Below, in pieces: positions 38,736 to 47,819 of a stretch of DNA of 64,000 bases. The DNA comes from Photobacterium iliopiscarium. Lineage in GTDB: Bacteria > Pseudomonadota > Gammaproteobacteria > Enterobacterales > Vibrionaceae. Both the position numbers and the translations under genes were made by a program. The stretch covers positions 62,001-126,000 of the forward strand of contig NZ_PYOO01000009.1 of assembly GCF_003026395.1 (NCBI RefSeq), read 5' to 3'. Under the pieces are notes generated by a model, which had not been told where the DNA came from, did not search any database, and was given only the letters and a program-made list of their open reading frames with translations. Each line of letters starts with the position of its first letter. The stretch's first letter is position 1.

Positions 38736-39221
38736 TTAGTCTATGTCTAACGCTTCTGGAGATAAAATAACCCCCGTATTATCCGCGTAAATATAATCTT
38801 CAGGTAAGAAGGTTACTCCTCCAAAATTCACCGCAACATCGACTTCGCCAATGGTTTGTTGATCAGCGCCAACCGGAATGGCCGCTAATGCTTGAATACC
38901 TAAATCGAGCTGATCGAGTTCATCAACATGGCGCACACTGCCATAAATGATCAATCCTTCCCATTGGTTTTCAGTGGCCAATCGTGCTAAATCGAGATCA
39001 ATTAAAGCGCGGCGTAATGAACCACCGCCATCAATTAATAATACCCGTCCAATACCTTGTTGAGATAATACCTCATGAATAACGCTATTATCTTCAAAGC
39101 ATTTTATGGTCGTGACTTGACCACCAAATGAACTACGGCCACCGTAAGAGCTGAACATGGGTTCAACCACGTCAACTTGATCGAGATAGATATCACAAAG
39201 CTCAGAGGTATTATATTCCAT
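38736..39221 (-). CDS. rraA: Regulator of ribonuclease E activity A
   Basis: A 161-residue trimeric protein that binds and inhibits RNase E. Family signatures: [23 protein letters not shown] at the N-terminus, [20 protein letters not shown] (about 81-100), and [14 protein letters not shown] (about 109-122). It shares a fold with methyltransferase-like proteins but has no known enzyme activity. Lies downstream of menA with an 87-bp gap on the same strand. Confidence 0.97.
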   Translation of the reverse strand: MEYNTSELCDIYLDQVDVVEPMFSSYGGRSSFGGQVTTIKCFEDNSVIHEVLSQQGIGRVLLIDGGGSLRRALIDLDLARLATENQWEGLIIYGSVRHVDELDQLDLGIQALAAIPVGADQQTIGEVDVAVNFGGVTFLPEDYIYADNTGVILSPEALDID

Positions 39222-39308
39222 GGACAGGCTTCTTATTGGTAGCTAAAAACAAAAAACGATTGTTCAAATTATAACCAGTTGAAATCGCATTGCAATTTGT
39301 ATCAGTGA

Positions 39309-40217
39309 CTACGCTAATACCATACCAATAGCAAACAAGAGGTTGGTGATTAATGCACATTTAACCATGGTTGCCATCATTGGTCGAAGTGCTGCGCCAT
39401 TGGTTGAATTATACACTTGTCGACCATGCTTAATCAGTAATGGTAGGCTTAGAATAAAGAGCCACCCAAAGACAGATTTTACTTCCAATAGGGCAAATAA
39501 ACTAAAAAAGATCACACTCGTAGTCAGTAATACGAGGTGGTATTTACGTCCCCATTGTGGTCCCATTCGTACGACTAATGTTTGCTTTCCACATGCTTTA
39601 TCATTATCGATATCACGTAAGTTGTTGATATTCAATACGCCAACCGCCAATAAACCACAGGCCGTTGCGGGTAACATGATCAGTGAATCTATTTGCCCAG
39701 TTTGAAGATAATAGGTACCCGCAACCCCAAGCCATCCAAAAAAGATCAGTACTGATAGATCACCCAATCCTCGATAACCATAAGGCTTATTGCCGACGGT
39801 ATAGGCAATTGATGCGCCAATCGCGAGTAATCCAAGGATTAAAAAGCCAACAATATCATGAGGGTTTTTACAGGCAATTAAAATCAAGGTTAAGCCACTT
39901 ATTGCGGTCAGTATGATATTAATAATCATAGCCTTACGCATTGTTGCTGCGGTGACTAAGCCTGATTGCATTGCCCGTTGTGGACCTAAACGATCATCAT
40001 TATCGGTACCTTTAACGGCATCGCCATAATCATTAGCAAGGTTAGATAGAATTTGTAATAACAAGGCAGTTAATAGTGCTAGTGCGGTAATACTGGCAGA
40101 AAAACTGTCGTGCCACTTTGCCACTGCGCTGCCGCAGACAATAGAGGCGATAGCAAGCGGTAAGGTTTTTGGTCTTGCGGCATCTAACCAAATTGTCAGT
40201 GAAGAGGGTGAGTTCAT
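39309..40217 (-). CDS. menA: 1,4-dihydroxy-2-naphthoate polyprenyltransferase
   Basis: UbiA-family inner-membrane prenyltransferase of menaquinone synthesis. The 302 residues have about eight membrane helices. The prenyl-diphosphate-binding Asp motifs are NLANDYGDAVKGTDNDDR (about 60-77) and NNLRDIDNDKACGKQT (about 196-211). N-terminal WLDAARPKTLPLAIA is typical of MenA. Conserved position between hslU and rraA. Confidence 0.97.
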   Translation of the reverse strand: MNSPSSLTIWLDAARPKTLPLAIASIVCGSAVAKWHDSFSASITALALLTALLLQILSNLANDYGDAVKGTDNDDRLGPQRAMQSGLVTAATMRKAMIINIILTAISGLTLILIACKNPHDIVGFLILGLLAIGASIAYTVGNKPYGYRGLGDLSVLIFFGWLGVAGTYYLQTGQIDSLIMLPATACGLLAVGVLNINNLRDIDNDKACGKQTLVVRMGPQWGRKYHLVLLTTSVIFFSLFALLEVKSVFGWLFILSLPLLIKHGRQVYNSTNGAALRPMMATMVKCALITNLLFAIGMVLA

Positions 40218-40306
40218 AAATTAGATACTTAAAGTGAATACTGAAAAGGTATTATGGCGTAAATTTGGTCAGGCGCAAATTTATCCCATCAATGTTTGTT
40301 AAAGAA

Positions 40307-40338
40307 CAAAAAAAACGGTGCGAAAAAACGCACCGTTT
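40307..40338 (-). terminator. Terminator of hslVU
   Basis: AAACGGTGCG (40313-40322) with CGCACCGTTT (40329-40338); on the minus strand a run of T follows, 29 bp after the hslU stop. Confidence 0.94.
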
Positions 40339-40366
40339 ATAATGTTAGTTATTGGTTTAAATTCGA

Positions 40367-41698
40367 TTATAAAATAAAGCGACTTAAATCTTCATCTGCA
40401 ACGAATTCACCTAAACGTGCTTGTACATAAGCGTCATCGATAAGGAATTTTTCACCTGCTTTTTCGCTAGCATCATAAGAAATTTCTTCCATTAGACGTT
40501 CCATGACAGTATGTAGACGACGAGCACCAATATTTTCTGTGCGTTCATTTACCTGCCATGCGGCTTCCGCTAAGCTTTCAATACCATCAGCTGTAAATTC
40601 AATATCAACGGATTCGGTTGCCATTAGTGCTACGTATTGCTGTGTTAAAGAGGCTTTAGGCTCAGTAAGAATACGTTTAAAGTCATGGCTAGTCAGTGCT
40701 TCTAATTCAACACGGATCGGTAAACGACCTTGTAATTCTGGAATTAAATCAGACGGCTTAGCGACTTGGAATGCACCTGATGCAACAAACAAAATATGGT
40801 CGGTTTTAACCATGCCATGTTTCGTTGACACTGTGCTGCCTTCAACTAATGGTAATAAATCACGTTGTACACCTTCACGAGAAACGTCAGGGCCTGATGA
40901 TTCGCCACGCTTACAAATCTTATCGATCTCATCAATAAAGACGATACCGTTATTTTCAACGGCGAAAATCGCTTGTTCTTTTAATTCTTCTTGATTGACC
41001 AGTTTTGCAGCTTCTTCTTCTGTTGCTGCTTTTAACGCATCTTTAATTTTCATCTTGCGTTTTTTACTGGTATTGCCGGCAAGGTTTTGGAACATGCCTT
41101 GTAACTGGTTGGTCATTTCTTCCATACCAGGAGGCGCCATGATTTCAACACCCATTTGTGATGCTGCAATATCAATTTCAATTTCTTTATCATCAAGCTT
41201 ACCTTCACGTAATTTCTTACGGAAAGATTGGCGAGTGGTTGATTCTGCTGGCGCTTCTTCGTTTTGCCCCCATGCATCACGTGCGGGTGGCAATAGCACA
41301 TCAAGAATACGTTCTTCTGCTAATTCTTCAGCATGGACGCGCACTTTTTCTGTGGCTTGTTGATGAATCATTTTGACCGCGACATCGGTCAGATCACGAA
41401 TAATCGTTTCGACTTCTTTACCAACATAACCCACTTCAGTAAATTTAGTTGCTTCAACTTTAATGAACGGAGCATTCGCTAATTTTGCTAAACGGCGGGC
41501 AATTTCTGTTTTGCCGACACCTGTTGGCCCAATCATTAAAATGTTTTTAGGGGTTACTTCAACACGCAGCTCTTCAGGAAGCTGCATTCTGCGCCAGCGG
41601 TTACGCAGCGCAATCGCAACCGCTCGTTTGGCTTTGTCTTGACCGATAATATGACGGTCAAGTTCATGAACGATTTCGCGAGGAGTCATTTCAGACAT
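40367..41698 (-). CDS. hslU: ATP-dependent protease ATPase subunit HslU
   Basis: AAA+ unfoldase that feeds substrates to HslV. In 443 residues the Walker A GPTGVGKT lies at 57-64 and Walker B is [11 protein letters not shown] (about 250-260), with the intermediate I-domain between (about 110-240) and sensor 2 [13 protein letters not shown] near the end. The C-terminus DEDLSRFIL inserts between HslV subunits and is intact. Begins 10 bp after hslV. Confidence 0.98.
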   Translation of the reverse strand: MSEMTPREIVHELDRHIIGQDKAKRAVAIALRNRWRRMQLPEELRVEVTPKNILMIGPTGVGKTEIARRLAKLANAPFIKVEATKFTEVGYVGKEVETIIRDLTDVAVKMIHQQATEKVRVHAEELAEERILDVLLPPARDAWGQNEEAPAESTTRQSFRKKLREGKLDDKEIEIDIAASQMGVEIMAPPGMEEMTNQLQGMFQNLAGNTSKKRKMKIKDALKAATEEEAAKLVNQEELKEQAIFAVENNGIVFIDEIDKICKRGESSGPDVSREGVQRDLLPLVEGSTVSTKHGMVKTDHILFVASGAFQVAKPSDLIPELQGRLPIRVELEALTSHDFKRILTEPKASLTQQYVALMATESVDIEFTADGIESLAEAAWQVNERTENIGARRLHTVMERLMEEISYDASEKAGEKFLIDDAYVQARLGEFVADEDLSRFIL

Positions 41699-41708
41699 TG
41701 CAACTTCC

Positions 41709-42236
41709 TTACTTAGTTTCTAATTCTTCAATAGTGTGATTGTGGTTGGTGAACACACAAATATCACCAGCAATATTTAACGCTTTTTCAGCAATTTCGC
41801 GAGCATCAAGATCAGTATTTTCTAATAATGCAATAGCGGCTGCTTGAGCAAAGTTGCCGCCTGATCCAATCGCGACTAAATCATGTTCAGGCTGTACGAC
41901 ATCACCATTACCAGTAATGATTAATGAGCCCGTTTCATCAGCAACGACTAATAAAGCTTCTAGTTTACGTAGGGCACGATCGGTACGCCAGTCTTTGGCT
42001 AGCTCAACGGCTGATTTCAATAGATGGCCTTGGTGCATTTCTAATTTACGCTCGAAACGCTCAAATAAAGTAAAGGCATCCGCCGTGCCGCCAGCAAAAC
42101 CAGCAAGTACTTTATTGTTATAGAGACGACGAACTTTGCGCGCGTTGCCTTTCATCACTGTATTGCCAAGTGAGACTTGACCATCACCAGCAATTACGAC
42201 TTTGCCGTTACGACGAACAGATACAATAGTTGTCAC
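41709..42236 (-). CDS. hslV: ATP-dependent protease peptidase subunit HslV
   Basis: Proteasome-like peptidase, 175 residues. The start codon is GTG; removal of the first Met exposes the catalytic Thr2 ([20 protein letters not shown]). The [18 protein letters not shown] segment holds the family's Gly-rich oxyanion region. GAGGG precedes the GTG. A sigma-32-like promoter lies 56 bp upstream, consistent with heat-shock control of hslVU in other gamma-proteobacteria. Confidence 0.98.
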   Translation of the reverse strand: MTTIVSVRRNGKVVIAGDGQVSLGNTVMKGNARKVRRLYNNKVLAGFAGGTADAFTLFERFERKLEMHQGHLLKSAVELAKDWRTDRALRKLEALLVVADETGSLIITGNGDVVQPEHDLVAIGSGGNFAQAAAIALLENTDLDAREIAEKALNIAGDICVFTNHNHTIEELETK

Positions 42237-42291
42237 GTTAAACCCTCTTTGATTCAGCTCCGACGTTAGCCGGTATCGTTAATGCTATTAG

Positions 42292-42320
42292 ATCTGGGGA
42301 TAGCGGGACTGATTTTCAAG
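42292..42320 (-). promoter_or_regulatory. Sigma-32 (heat-shock) type promoter of hslVU
   Basis: On the minus strand CTTGAA (42315-42320) is followed after 15 bp by CCCCAGAT (42292-42299). This agrees with the RpoH consensus CTTGAA-N13/15-CCCCAT. It lies between the ftsN terminator and hslV. Confidence 0.82.
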
Positions 42321-42357
42321 GTGCTGGTGATAATTGCGGTATAATGATTGAACATAT

Positions 42358-42384
42358 AAAAAAGGATGCCATGGCGGCATCCTT
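42358..42384 (-). terminator. Terminator of ftsN
   Basis: AAGGATGCC (42362-42370) with GGCATCCTT (42376-42384), T-run on the minus strand. Confidence 0.92.
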
Positions 42385-42409
42385 AGTGATTTTTTGATGG
42401 AAATGATGA

Positions 42410-43012
42410 CTATTCCCAGAACCAAATGGCACAAGGACTAATGCCATGTTGTTGTAATTTGTTCTGATCATTCATTGCTAAACGTTTGTCTTTATACGGA
42501 CCAAGTACAACACGGTACCAAGTTCCTTTGTTATTGGTTGATACTTTTATTTGGCTATTTAAACCCTGAAACGCAATCATTGCTTTACGTTCATCCGCTT
42601 GGGTTTGGCTATGATAAGCACCGCATTGTAATAAATAAGGCTTAGCTGGCTTCTCTTTGGCGCTGACGTGTTTCTGGGTTAATTTAGGAACAATGACTTT
42701 TTTATTTTCCAGTTCTTGAATATAACGCCATTTTTCTTCTGGTTTTGGCGGTAAGGCATTGGTATTAACTTTTGCAGGTTGCTGCGGTTTGATAACAATA
42801 GCCGCAGGAATCGCTGGCTCCTTTTCAGGAACATCGGTCCCTGAAAGGAAAAATAAACTCGTAATCAGCCCACACACTAAAATAACAGCGAAAGCTGCCC
42901 ACTTGGTTGGAAAACCAGTTGTCGGCATTTTTTTGCCTTTAGGGTTAGCTTTTTCTTTTGGTGACGCCGCTTTTGCTGAGCGTCCGCGTTTTACATAATC
43001 TTTAGTAGCCAC
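42410..43012 (-). CDS. ftsN: Cell division protein FtsN
   Basis: Late divisome protein, 200 residues. It has a basic cytoplasmic N-terminus (1-33), one membrane segment (about 34-55, WAAFAVILVCGLITSLFFLSG), a Pro/Lys-rich linker with the EEKWRYIQELENKKV essential-like helix (about 91-105), and a C-terminal SPOR domain (about 125-200) that binds denuded peptidoglycan at the septum. It is followed by a terminator, so hslVU is transcribed separately. Confidence 0.95.
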   Translation of the reverse strand: MATKDYVKRGRSAKAASPKEKANPKGKKMPTTGFPTKWAAFAVILVCGLITSLFFLSGTDVPEKEPAIPAAIVIKPQQPAKVNTNALPPKPEEKWRYIQELENKKVIVPKLTQKHVSAKEKPAKPYLLQCGAYHSQTQADERKAMIAFQGLNSQIKVSTNNKGTWYRVVLGPYKDKRLAMNDQNKLQQHGISPCAIWFWE

Positions 43013-43184
43013 AATATCGACAAATTAGTTTGGGAAGATAGATAGGTCTCTATGTTACAAAGTTGGATTGATCCTGACCAGTTATTATCGCTGTTTCGTT
43101 GATAATTAACCCCATATTGTAACAACGATACCAGATTTTATGATCTTGGTGCGGTAACGTGTCAAATATGGGGGGATAGATTAA

Positions 43185-44189
43185 TTAGCGACTTGGTGGC
43201 GCAGCACTTTCACGAATAACCAGTTTTGCATCTAATAATCGTGAACCTGCTTGCACATCTTTACCTTTGAGCAATTCAAGTAGCATTATCATTGCTTGGC
43301 GGCCGATCTCATAACGAGGTTGAGAAACCGTCGTTAATGGTGGATCGCAGTATTCTGCAAATTGAATATCATCAAAACCGACAATAGAAATGTCATGCGG
43401 AACGCGCAAACCTAAACGTTTTGCTTGTTGCATTGCGCCAATCGCCATGACATCAGAATGGCAAAATAATGCGGTTGGTGGTTCAGGTAAAGCTAGCAGC
43501 GCAGTAATAGCACGAGCTCCTGCGGCAAAGCTGAAGTCACCTTTAATGGTGTAGGCTGGGTTTAAAGTAATGCCTCCACGACGCAGTGCTTGCTGATAAC
43601 CTTGCTGGCGAAATTGCGATAAGGCAGCTTTATCAGGGCCGGTAATTTGGGCGATGCGTTTATGGCCCATTTGGGTGAGATAATTCACCGCATCAAAGGC
43701 CGCGGTTAAGTTATCAATGTGCACCGTCGGTAATTCAAGCTCTGGCGCATATTCACACGCCATCACTAATGGCGGTAGGTTTTTCTGCTCAGGTTTACTA
43801 ACGTCAAAGGGTAAATTATTACCCAGTAGCAACATACCATCAGCTTGTTTAGTAAAGACTAAATTAGCGAATGAATTTTCACGACGTTGTTGCTGACCGC
43901 TGTCACCGAGCAACACTAAATAACCATTTTCCATTGCCGCTTCTTCAATACCACGAATGATCTCAGTGAAGTAGGGATCACAGATGTCGGGAACAATGGT
44001 AACGATAGTTTTTGATTCATTGCGGCGTAAATTGCGTGCCAGTGAGTTTGGTGAATATCCAGCTTCCATTACGGCTTGCTCGACCTTTTTCCTGGTTGAG
44101 GCCGATACTTTTTCCGGGTTCATGAGCGCACGTGAAACGGTCGCGGTTGATACCCCGGCTAGCTGGGCAACGTCCTTCATTGTCGCCAT
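43185..44189 (-). CDS. cytR: LacI-family regulator CytR
   Basis: A 334-residue LacI/GalR regulator of nucleoside uptake and catabolism that works with CRP. The N-terminal helix-turn-helix is MATMKDVAQLAGVSTATVSRALMNPEKVS, the hinge helix is SPNSLARNLRRN, and a periplasmic-binding-protein-like domain follows (about 60-330). Identification as CytR rests on its place between priA and ftsN and on overall similarity to the E. coli protein. GAGG precedes the ATG. Confidence 0.93.
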   Translation of the reverse strand: MATMKDVAQLAGVSTATVSRALMNPEKVSASTRKKVEQAVMEAGYSPNSLARNLRRNESKTIVTIVPDICDPYFTEIIRGIEEAAMENGYLVLLGDSGQQQRRENSFANLVFTKQADGMLLLGNNLPFDVSKPEQKNLPPLVMACEYAPELELPTVHIDNLTAAFDAVNYLTQMGHKRIAQITGPDKAALSQFRQQGYQQALRRGGITLNPAYTIKGDFSFAAGARAITALLALPEPPTALFCHSDVMAIGAMQQAKRLGLRVPHDISIVGFDDIQFAEYCDPPLTTVSQPRYEIGRQAMIMLLELLKGKDVQAGSRLLDAKLVIRESAAPPSR

Positions 44190-44392
44190 AGTGCTTTCCT
44201 CTTTTGCATGATCTTTCTGATTTACAGTTGGCTATCTGACGCAAAAATGTATTCAGATAGACTTGCCAACTAATTGTAACTGACTGAAAAACGTCAATTC
44301 ATAGGCATATTGTAGAATGGATGCATAAGTTGAAACATGCTTTCAATAGCATAAATTACATTCGCTATGTGAGATGCATCGCATTGTGTAGT

Positions 44393-46594
44393 TTAAGTTA
44401 AATCTTGTGGTTCAACATCAATCGACCACCTAATTTTTTTAGCTAAAGGTAAGAGTTGGATTGCCGGTTTTGCAATGCTCAGCATTTGTTGAAGCTTATT
44501 TCGATTAGGTATTTGTAAAATTAATTGCCACCGGAATCGTCCAGCACGGCGAGCAAGCGGAGCGGGATTGGGCCCCAATACACAACAGTCTTGATCGTAC
44601 ACCGGACTGGCTTCAAAAATTGCACGAATTTGTTGTAAAAATTGACATACCAAATCGCTATCATTGGCTTCTGCGCGCAATAATACGAGGTGAGTAAACG
44701 GTGGTAACAATGCTTGGCGACGTTCAATTAATGCTGCTTGAGAAAAAACGCCATAGCCTTTATGCAGTAATGATTGTAGCAGTTGATGTTCAGGATGGTG
44801 GGTTTGTAATAATACCGCCCCTGGTTTACTGGCGCGTCCAGCGCGGCCTGCAACTTGAATAAACAGTTGTGCTAATCGTTCAGATGCTCGAAAGTCGTTG
44901 CTAAATAACGCACTATCAACATCAATTAATGCCACTAGGGTGACGTTGGGAAAGTGGTGACCTTTAGCGAGCATTTGAGTACCGATTAAAATTTGATATT
45001 CATTGTTTTTAATCGCTTCTAAATAGTTTTCTAATGCGCCTTTACGGCGGGTGCTATCTCGGTCAATACGTACTGTTTTAAATTCAGGGAACAGCTCTGC
45101 AAGTTGCGCTTCAAGCTGCTCGGTACCGACACCCACTGGCGATAATTGCGTTGATCCACATTGTAGGCATTGGTGCATTATTGGTCTTTGAGTCGCACAG
45201 TGATGGCAGCGTAATTCCCCCGATTGTTGGTGAAGGGTATAATACGCATCACAACGGTCACATTCCGCAATCCAACCACATTCATGACACATCATTGCTG
45301 GCGAAAAACCGCGACGGTTAAGAAACAACATCACTTGGTTGCCTGCATTGAGGTGTTTACGCATTTCTGCAATTAATGGTGCTGATAGTCCTGCATTTAA
45401 ATACAAGCCTTTAACATCGATTACGCCATGGCGTGCAGCGCTTGCATTACCCGCACGTTTAGAGAGGGTGAGGTAATGGTATTTACCTGTTTGGGCGTTA
45501 TGTAGTGTTTCTAATGCGGGTGTTGCTGAGCCTAAAACAATCGGAATGTTTTCTTTATTGGCACGCATTACTGCCAGATCACGAGCATGGTAACGTAAAC
45601 TGTCTTGTTGTTTGTATGAAGCATCATGTTCTTCATCAACAATAATAATCCCTAGATTCGCAAAGGGAGTGAACAATGCTGAACGGGTACCAATAATGAT
45701 CCCTGCTTGATTATCACGTCCTGCCAACCACGCTGTCATGCGTTCACTGTCATTGAGGCCTGAGTGTACGGTTTCTAATGGCACATTAAAACGGCGCTTA
45801 AAACGATTGATGGTTTGTGGCGTTAGGCCGATTTCAGGGACTAAAATTAATGCTTGTTTACCCGCCGCTAAAATGGGCTCTAAGAGGTTAAGGTAAACTT
45901 CGGTTTTGCCTGAACCTGTGACGCCATCTAATAGATAACATCCAAAATCGGGATTGCTGTTAACCGTGGCAATGGCTAACGCTTGCTCTTCGTTTAAACG
46001 TGGCTTTTGTTCTGTGATCTCAAATTGCGGTTGCCATTGATGTTGTTTGGGCTGTTGTTGTTGTTCTGTGATCCAGCCTTTTTGTGTAACGGCTTTTAAG
46101 GTCGCACTACTGACGTCATGGGTGAGTAAGCTTTCATGACTGAGTGGGCCATGACGTAATAGATTTAGAATTTGAGCTTGCTTAGGGGCGCGCTTTAAAC
46201 CATTTAACGGTTGATCACGACCCGCTTCGCTAAGCTGCCAGTATTTTAGTGGTGCGGTTGAGGCTTCTCGACCTTTACGCAATAAAGCAGGCATGGCATT
46301 GGCTAAAGCATCACCTAATGGATATTGATAATAGCGACTGGCCCATTTTAATAAGCTAAATAGAGCGGGTTGCCATAAAGGTTGATTATCTAACACTTGT
46401 TGAATCGGTTTTAATTGTTGGATTGGGAAATCAGAATCGTTACCGATAGCAACTACTATTCCCACTAATCGTTGGCGACCAAAAGGCACAAGCACGCGTC
46501 CACCGATCACAGGAGTGGCATTGGGTTTGATGAGATAATCAAATATTTTATCTAACGGGACAGGTAAAGCAACGCGCGCTATTGGGGGGGTCAT
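44393..46594 (-). CDS. priA: Primosomal protein N' (replication restart helicase PriA)
   Basis: Superfamily 2 3'-5' helicase that reloads the replisome at stalled forks. In 733 residues: N-terminal 3'-DNA-binding domain (MTPPIARVALPVPLDKIFDYL...), Walker A DGVTGSGKTEVYLNLL (about residue 224 on), DEEHDASYKQQ Walker B, eight Cys of the zinc-binding insert (CHECGWIAECDRCD and CHHC, CLQCGS), and helicase motifs GTQMLAKGHHFPNV and QVAGRAGR. Length equals that of E. coli PriA. Confidence 0.98.
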   Translation of the reverse strand: MTPPIARVALPVPLDKIFDYLIKPNATPVIGGRVLVPFGRQRLVGIVVAIGNDSDFPIQQLKPIQQVLDNQPLWQPALFSLLKWASRYYQYPLGDALANAMPALLRKGREASTAPLKYWQLSEAGRDQPLNGLKRAPKQAQILNLLRHGPLSHESLLTHDVSSATLKAVTQKGWITEQQQQPKQHQWQPQFEITEQKPRLNEEQALAIATVNSNPDFGCYLLDGVTGSGKTEVYLNLLEPILAAGKQALILVPEIGLTPQTINRFKRRFNVPLETVHSGLNDSERMTAWLAGRDNQAGIIIGTRSALFTPFANLGIIIVDEEHDASYKQQDSLRYHARDLAVMRANKENIPIVLGSATPALETLHNAQTGKYHYLTLSKRAGNASAARHGVIDVKGLYLNAGLSAPLIAEMRKHLNAGNQVMLFLNRRGFSPAMMCHECGWIAECDRCDAYYTLHQQSGELRCHHCATQRPIMHQCLQCGSTQLSPVGVGTEQLEAQLAELFPEFKTVRIDRDSTRRKGALENYLEAIKNNEYQILIGTQMLAKGHHFPNVTLVALIDVDSALFSNDFRASERLAQLFIQVAGRAGRASKPGAVLLQTHHPEHQLLQSLLHKGYGVFSQAALIERRQALLPPFTHLVLLRAEANDSDLVCQFLQQIRAIFEASPVYDQDCCVLGPNPAPLARRAGRFRWQLILQIPNRNKLQQMLSIAKPAIQLLPLAKKIRWSIDVEPQDLT

Positions 46595-46804
46595 ATTTTA
46601 TCGCTTTGATTGAACTTGTACTAAATAGTAACAGATCACGTGATATGGAATAAGTGTTGCTATGTAGCAATCATTAATTACTGTTTTAGTGATGAACACA
46701 AAGAGTGATAAAAAAACAGCGTCTGAGTTGATCTCTTGATAATGATTGATTACTATACGCCGCCTGATTTGTCGTAAATTTACGGCAGACTATTTTATTA
46801 ATCA

Positions 46805-46862
46805 CGTGTGGTGCCCGGCTTTGGATCGGGAGAGCGACACGGCCTTAACTTGAGGTTTCCCC
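46805..46862 (+). promoter_or_regulatory. Structured rpmE leader, candidate L31 autoregulatory element
   Basis: Unlike its A+T-rich surroundings this 58-nt leader is G+C-rich and foldable. CGTGT (46805-46809) pairs with ACACG (46837-46841), enclosing CCCG (46814-46817) with CGGG (46827-46830). It ends directly at the rpmE start. Ribosomal-protein leaders upstream of rpmE are known in gamma-proteobacteria, which fits; whether this is the same motif needs a covariance-model search. Confidence 0.6.
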
Positions 46863-47075
46863 ATGAAACAAGGTATCCACCCAGAATACAAAGAAGTAAA
46901 CGCACGTTGTTCTTGTGGCAACACTTTCGTATTTAACTCTACTATGAGTAAAGACATCAACCTTGATGTATGCGATAAGTGTCACCCATTCTACACTGGT
47001 AAGCAACGTCAAGTTAGCTCTGGCGGTCGTGTGGACAAATTCAACAAGCGTTTTGGTGCGCTTACTAGCAAGTAA
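46863..47075 (+). CDS. rpmE: 50S ribosomal protein bL31 (zinc-binding form)
   Basis: The 70-residue protein begins [12 protein letters not shown] and carries the zinc ligands CSCGNTF (Cys16 and Cys18) and CDKCHPF (Cys37 and Cys40). The zinc form is usually replaced under zinc starvation by a paralogue encoded elsewhere. Single gene closed by the terminator at 47099, with a structured leader. Confidence 0.98.
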   Translation: MKQGIHPEYKEVNARCSCGNTFVFNSTMSKDINLDVCDKCHPFYTGKQRQVSSGGRVDKFNKRFGALTSK

Positions 47076-47098
47076 TTACTTGCCAGATGAATTTTTAA

Positions 47099-47129
47099 AA
47101 AAAAGGGATGCGCAAGCATCCCTTTTTTT
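47099..47129 (+). terminator. Terminator of rpmE
   Basis: GGGATGC (47105-47111) with GCATCCC (47116-47122), GCAA tetraloop, long T-run. Confidence 0.95.
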
Positions 47130-47151
47130 ATAACTGAAATTTATCAGATGT

Positions 47152-47178
47152 AAAAAAACCAGCATTTGTGCTGGTTTT
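47152..47178. terminator. Terminator of metJ
   Basis: AAAAAACCAGCA with TGCTGGTTTTTT across a TTTG loop, 20 bp after the metJ stop. It is symmetrical, so it also backs up rpmE termination. Confidence 0.92.
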
Positions 47179-47197
47179 TTGCTATTTCATATACATG

Positions 47198-47515
47198 CTA
47201 TTCATTAATGTCTTCGTAACTGATGCCCATTGCATCCATTAATGCTTTTGCTTCTGCGGGCAAGTCATCTGGGTGGTCTTTACGAATGTCATCATCGGTT
47301 GGTAATGGTTGACCTGTGTAAGCATGTAGGAATGCTTCACAGAGTAATTCACTGTTGGTAGCGTGGCGCAGGTTATTGACCTGACGGCGAGTACGTTCAT
47401 CAGTAAGAATTTTGAGAACCTTTAATGGAATAGACACTGTAATTTTTTTTACTTGTTCATTTTTTTTACCGTGTTCTGCATAAGGGCTAATATATTCGCC
47501 ATTCCACTTTGCCAT
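47198..47515 (-). CDS. metJ: Methionine repressor MetJ
   Basis: Ribbon-helix-helix repressor that uses S-adenosylmethionine as corepressor. The 105 residues contain the DNA-contacting strand [46 protein letters not shown], essentially the E. coli MetJ core. Divergent from metB; the shared 304-bp region contains four tandem met boxes. Confidence 0.98.
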   Translation of the reverse strand: MAKWNGEYISPYAEHGKKNEQVKKITVSIPLKVLKILTDERTRRQVNNLRHATNSELLCEAFLHAYTGQPLPTDDDIRKDHPDDLPAEAKALMDAMGISYEDINE

Positions 47516-47819
47516 GTTTTACCTTCTCAGCGATGTTTAATTAATGGTGATAACAATGTCGCGATGACGGTTGTTAGTACATAGTCATGATAGGCGGCGA
47601 TATTACGTGAACATCGTTAGTTTGTCCTCTACCGTGGCATATAACAGTTACTAGATCACGACTATTTTTTTCAATTATTGAATTTTAGCGGGATTTACCG
47701 CTATAAGCAAAGACATATAGACGTCTAGCTGTGTTGACGTCTCATTTTGATGTGGTTAAGGTTATTGCCGTGACCATTATTTATTTCAGGGCTCACCCCC
47801 TATAACAAGGAACGTTATT
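47516..47819. other. Divergent control region metJ / metB
   Basis: The 304-bp region holds the promoters of both genes. The met boxes at 47711-47742 are 78 bp upstream of the metB start. Apart from these I see no ORF or RNA structure. Confidence 0.75.
47711..47742. promoter_or_regulatory. MetJ operator: four tandem 8-bp met boxes
   Basis: Contiguous octamers AGACATAT, AGACGTCT, AGCTGTGT, TGACGTCT. The second is the exact consensus AGACGTCT and the fourth differs by one base. MetJ binds such tandem boxes as arrays of dimers. Position upstream of metB and opposite metJ fits repression of both. Confidence 0.93.
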
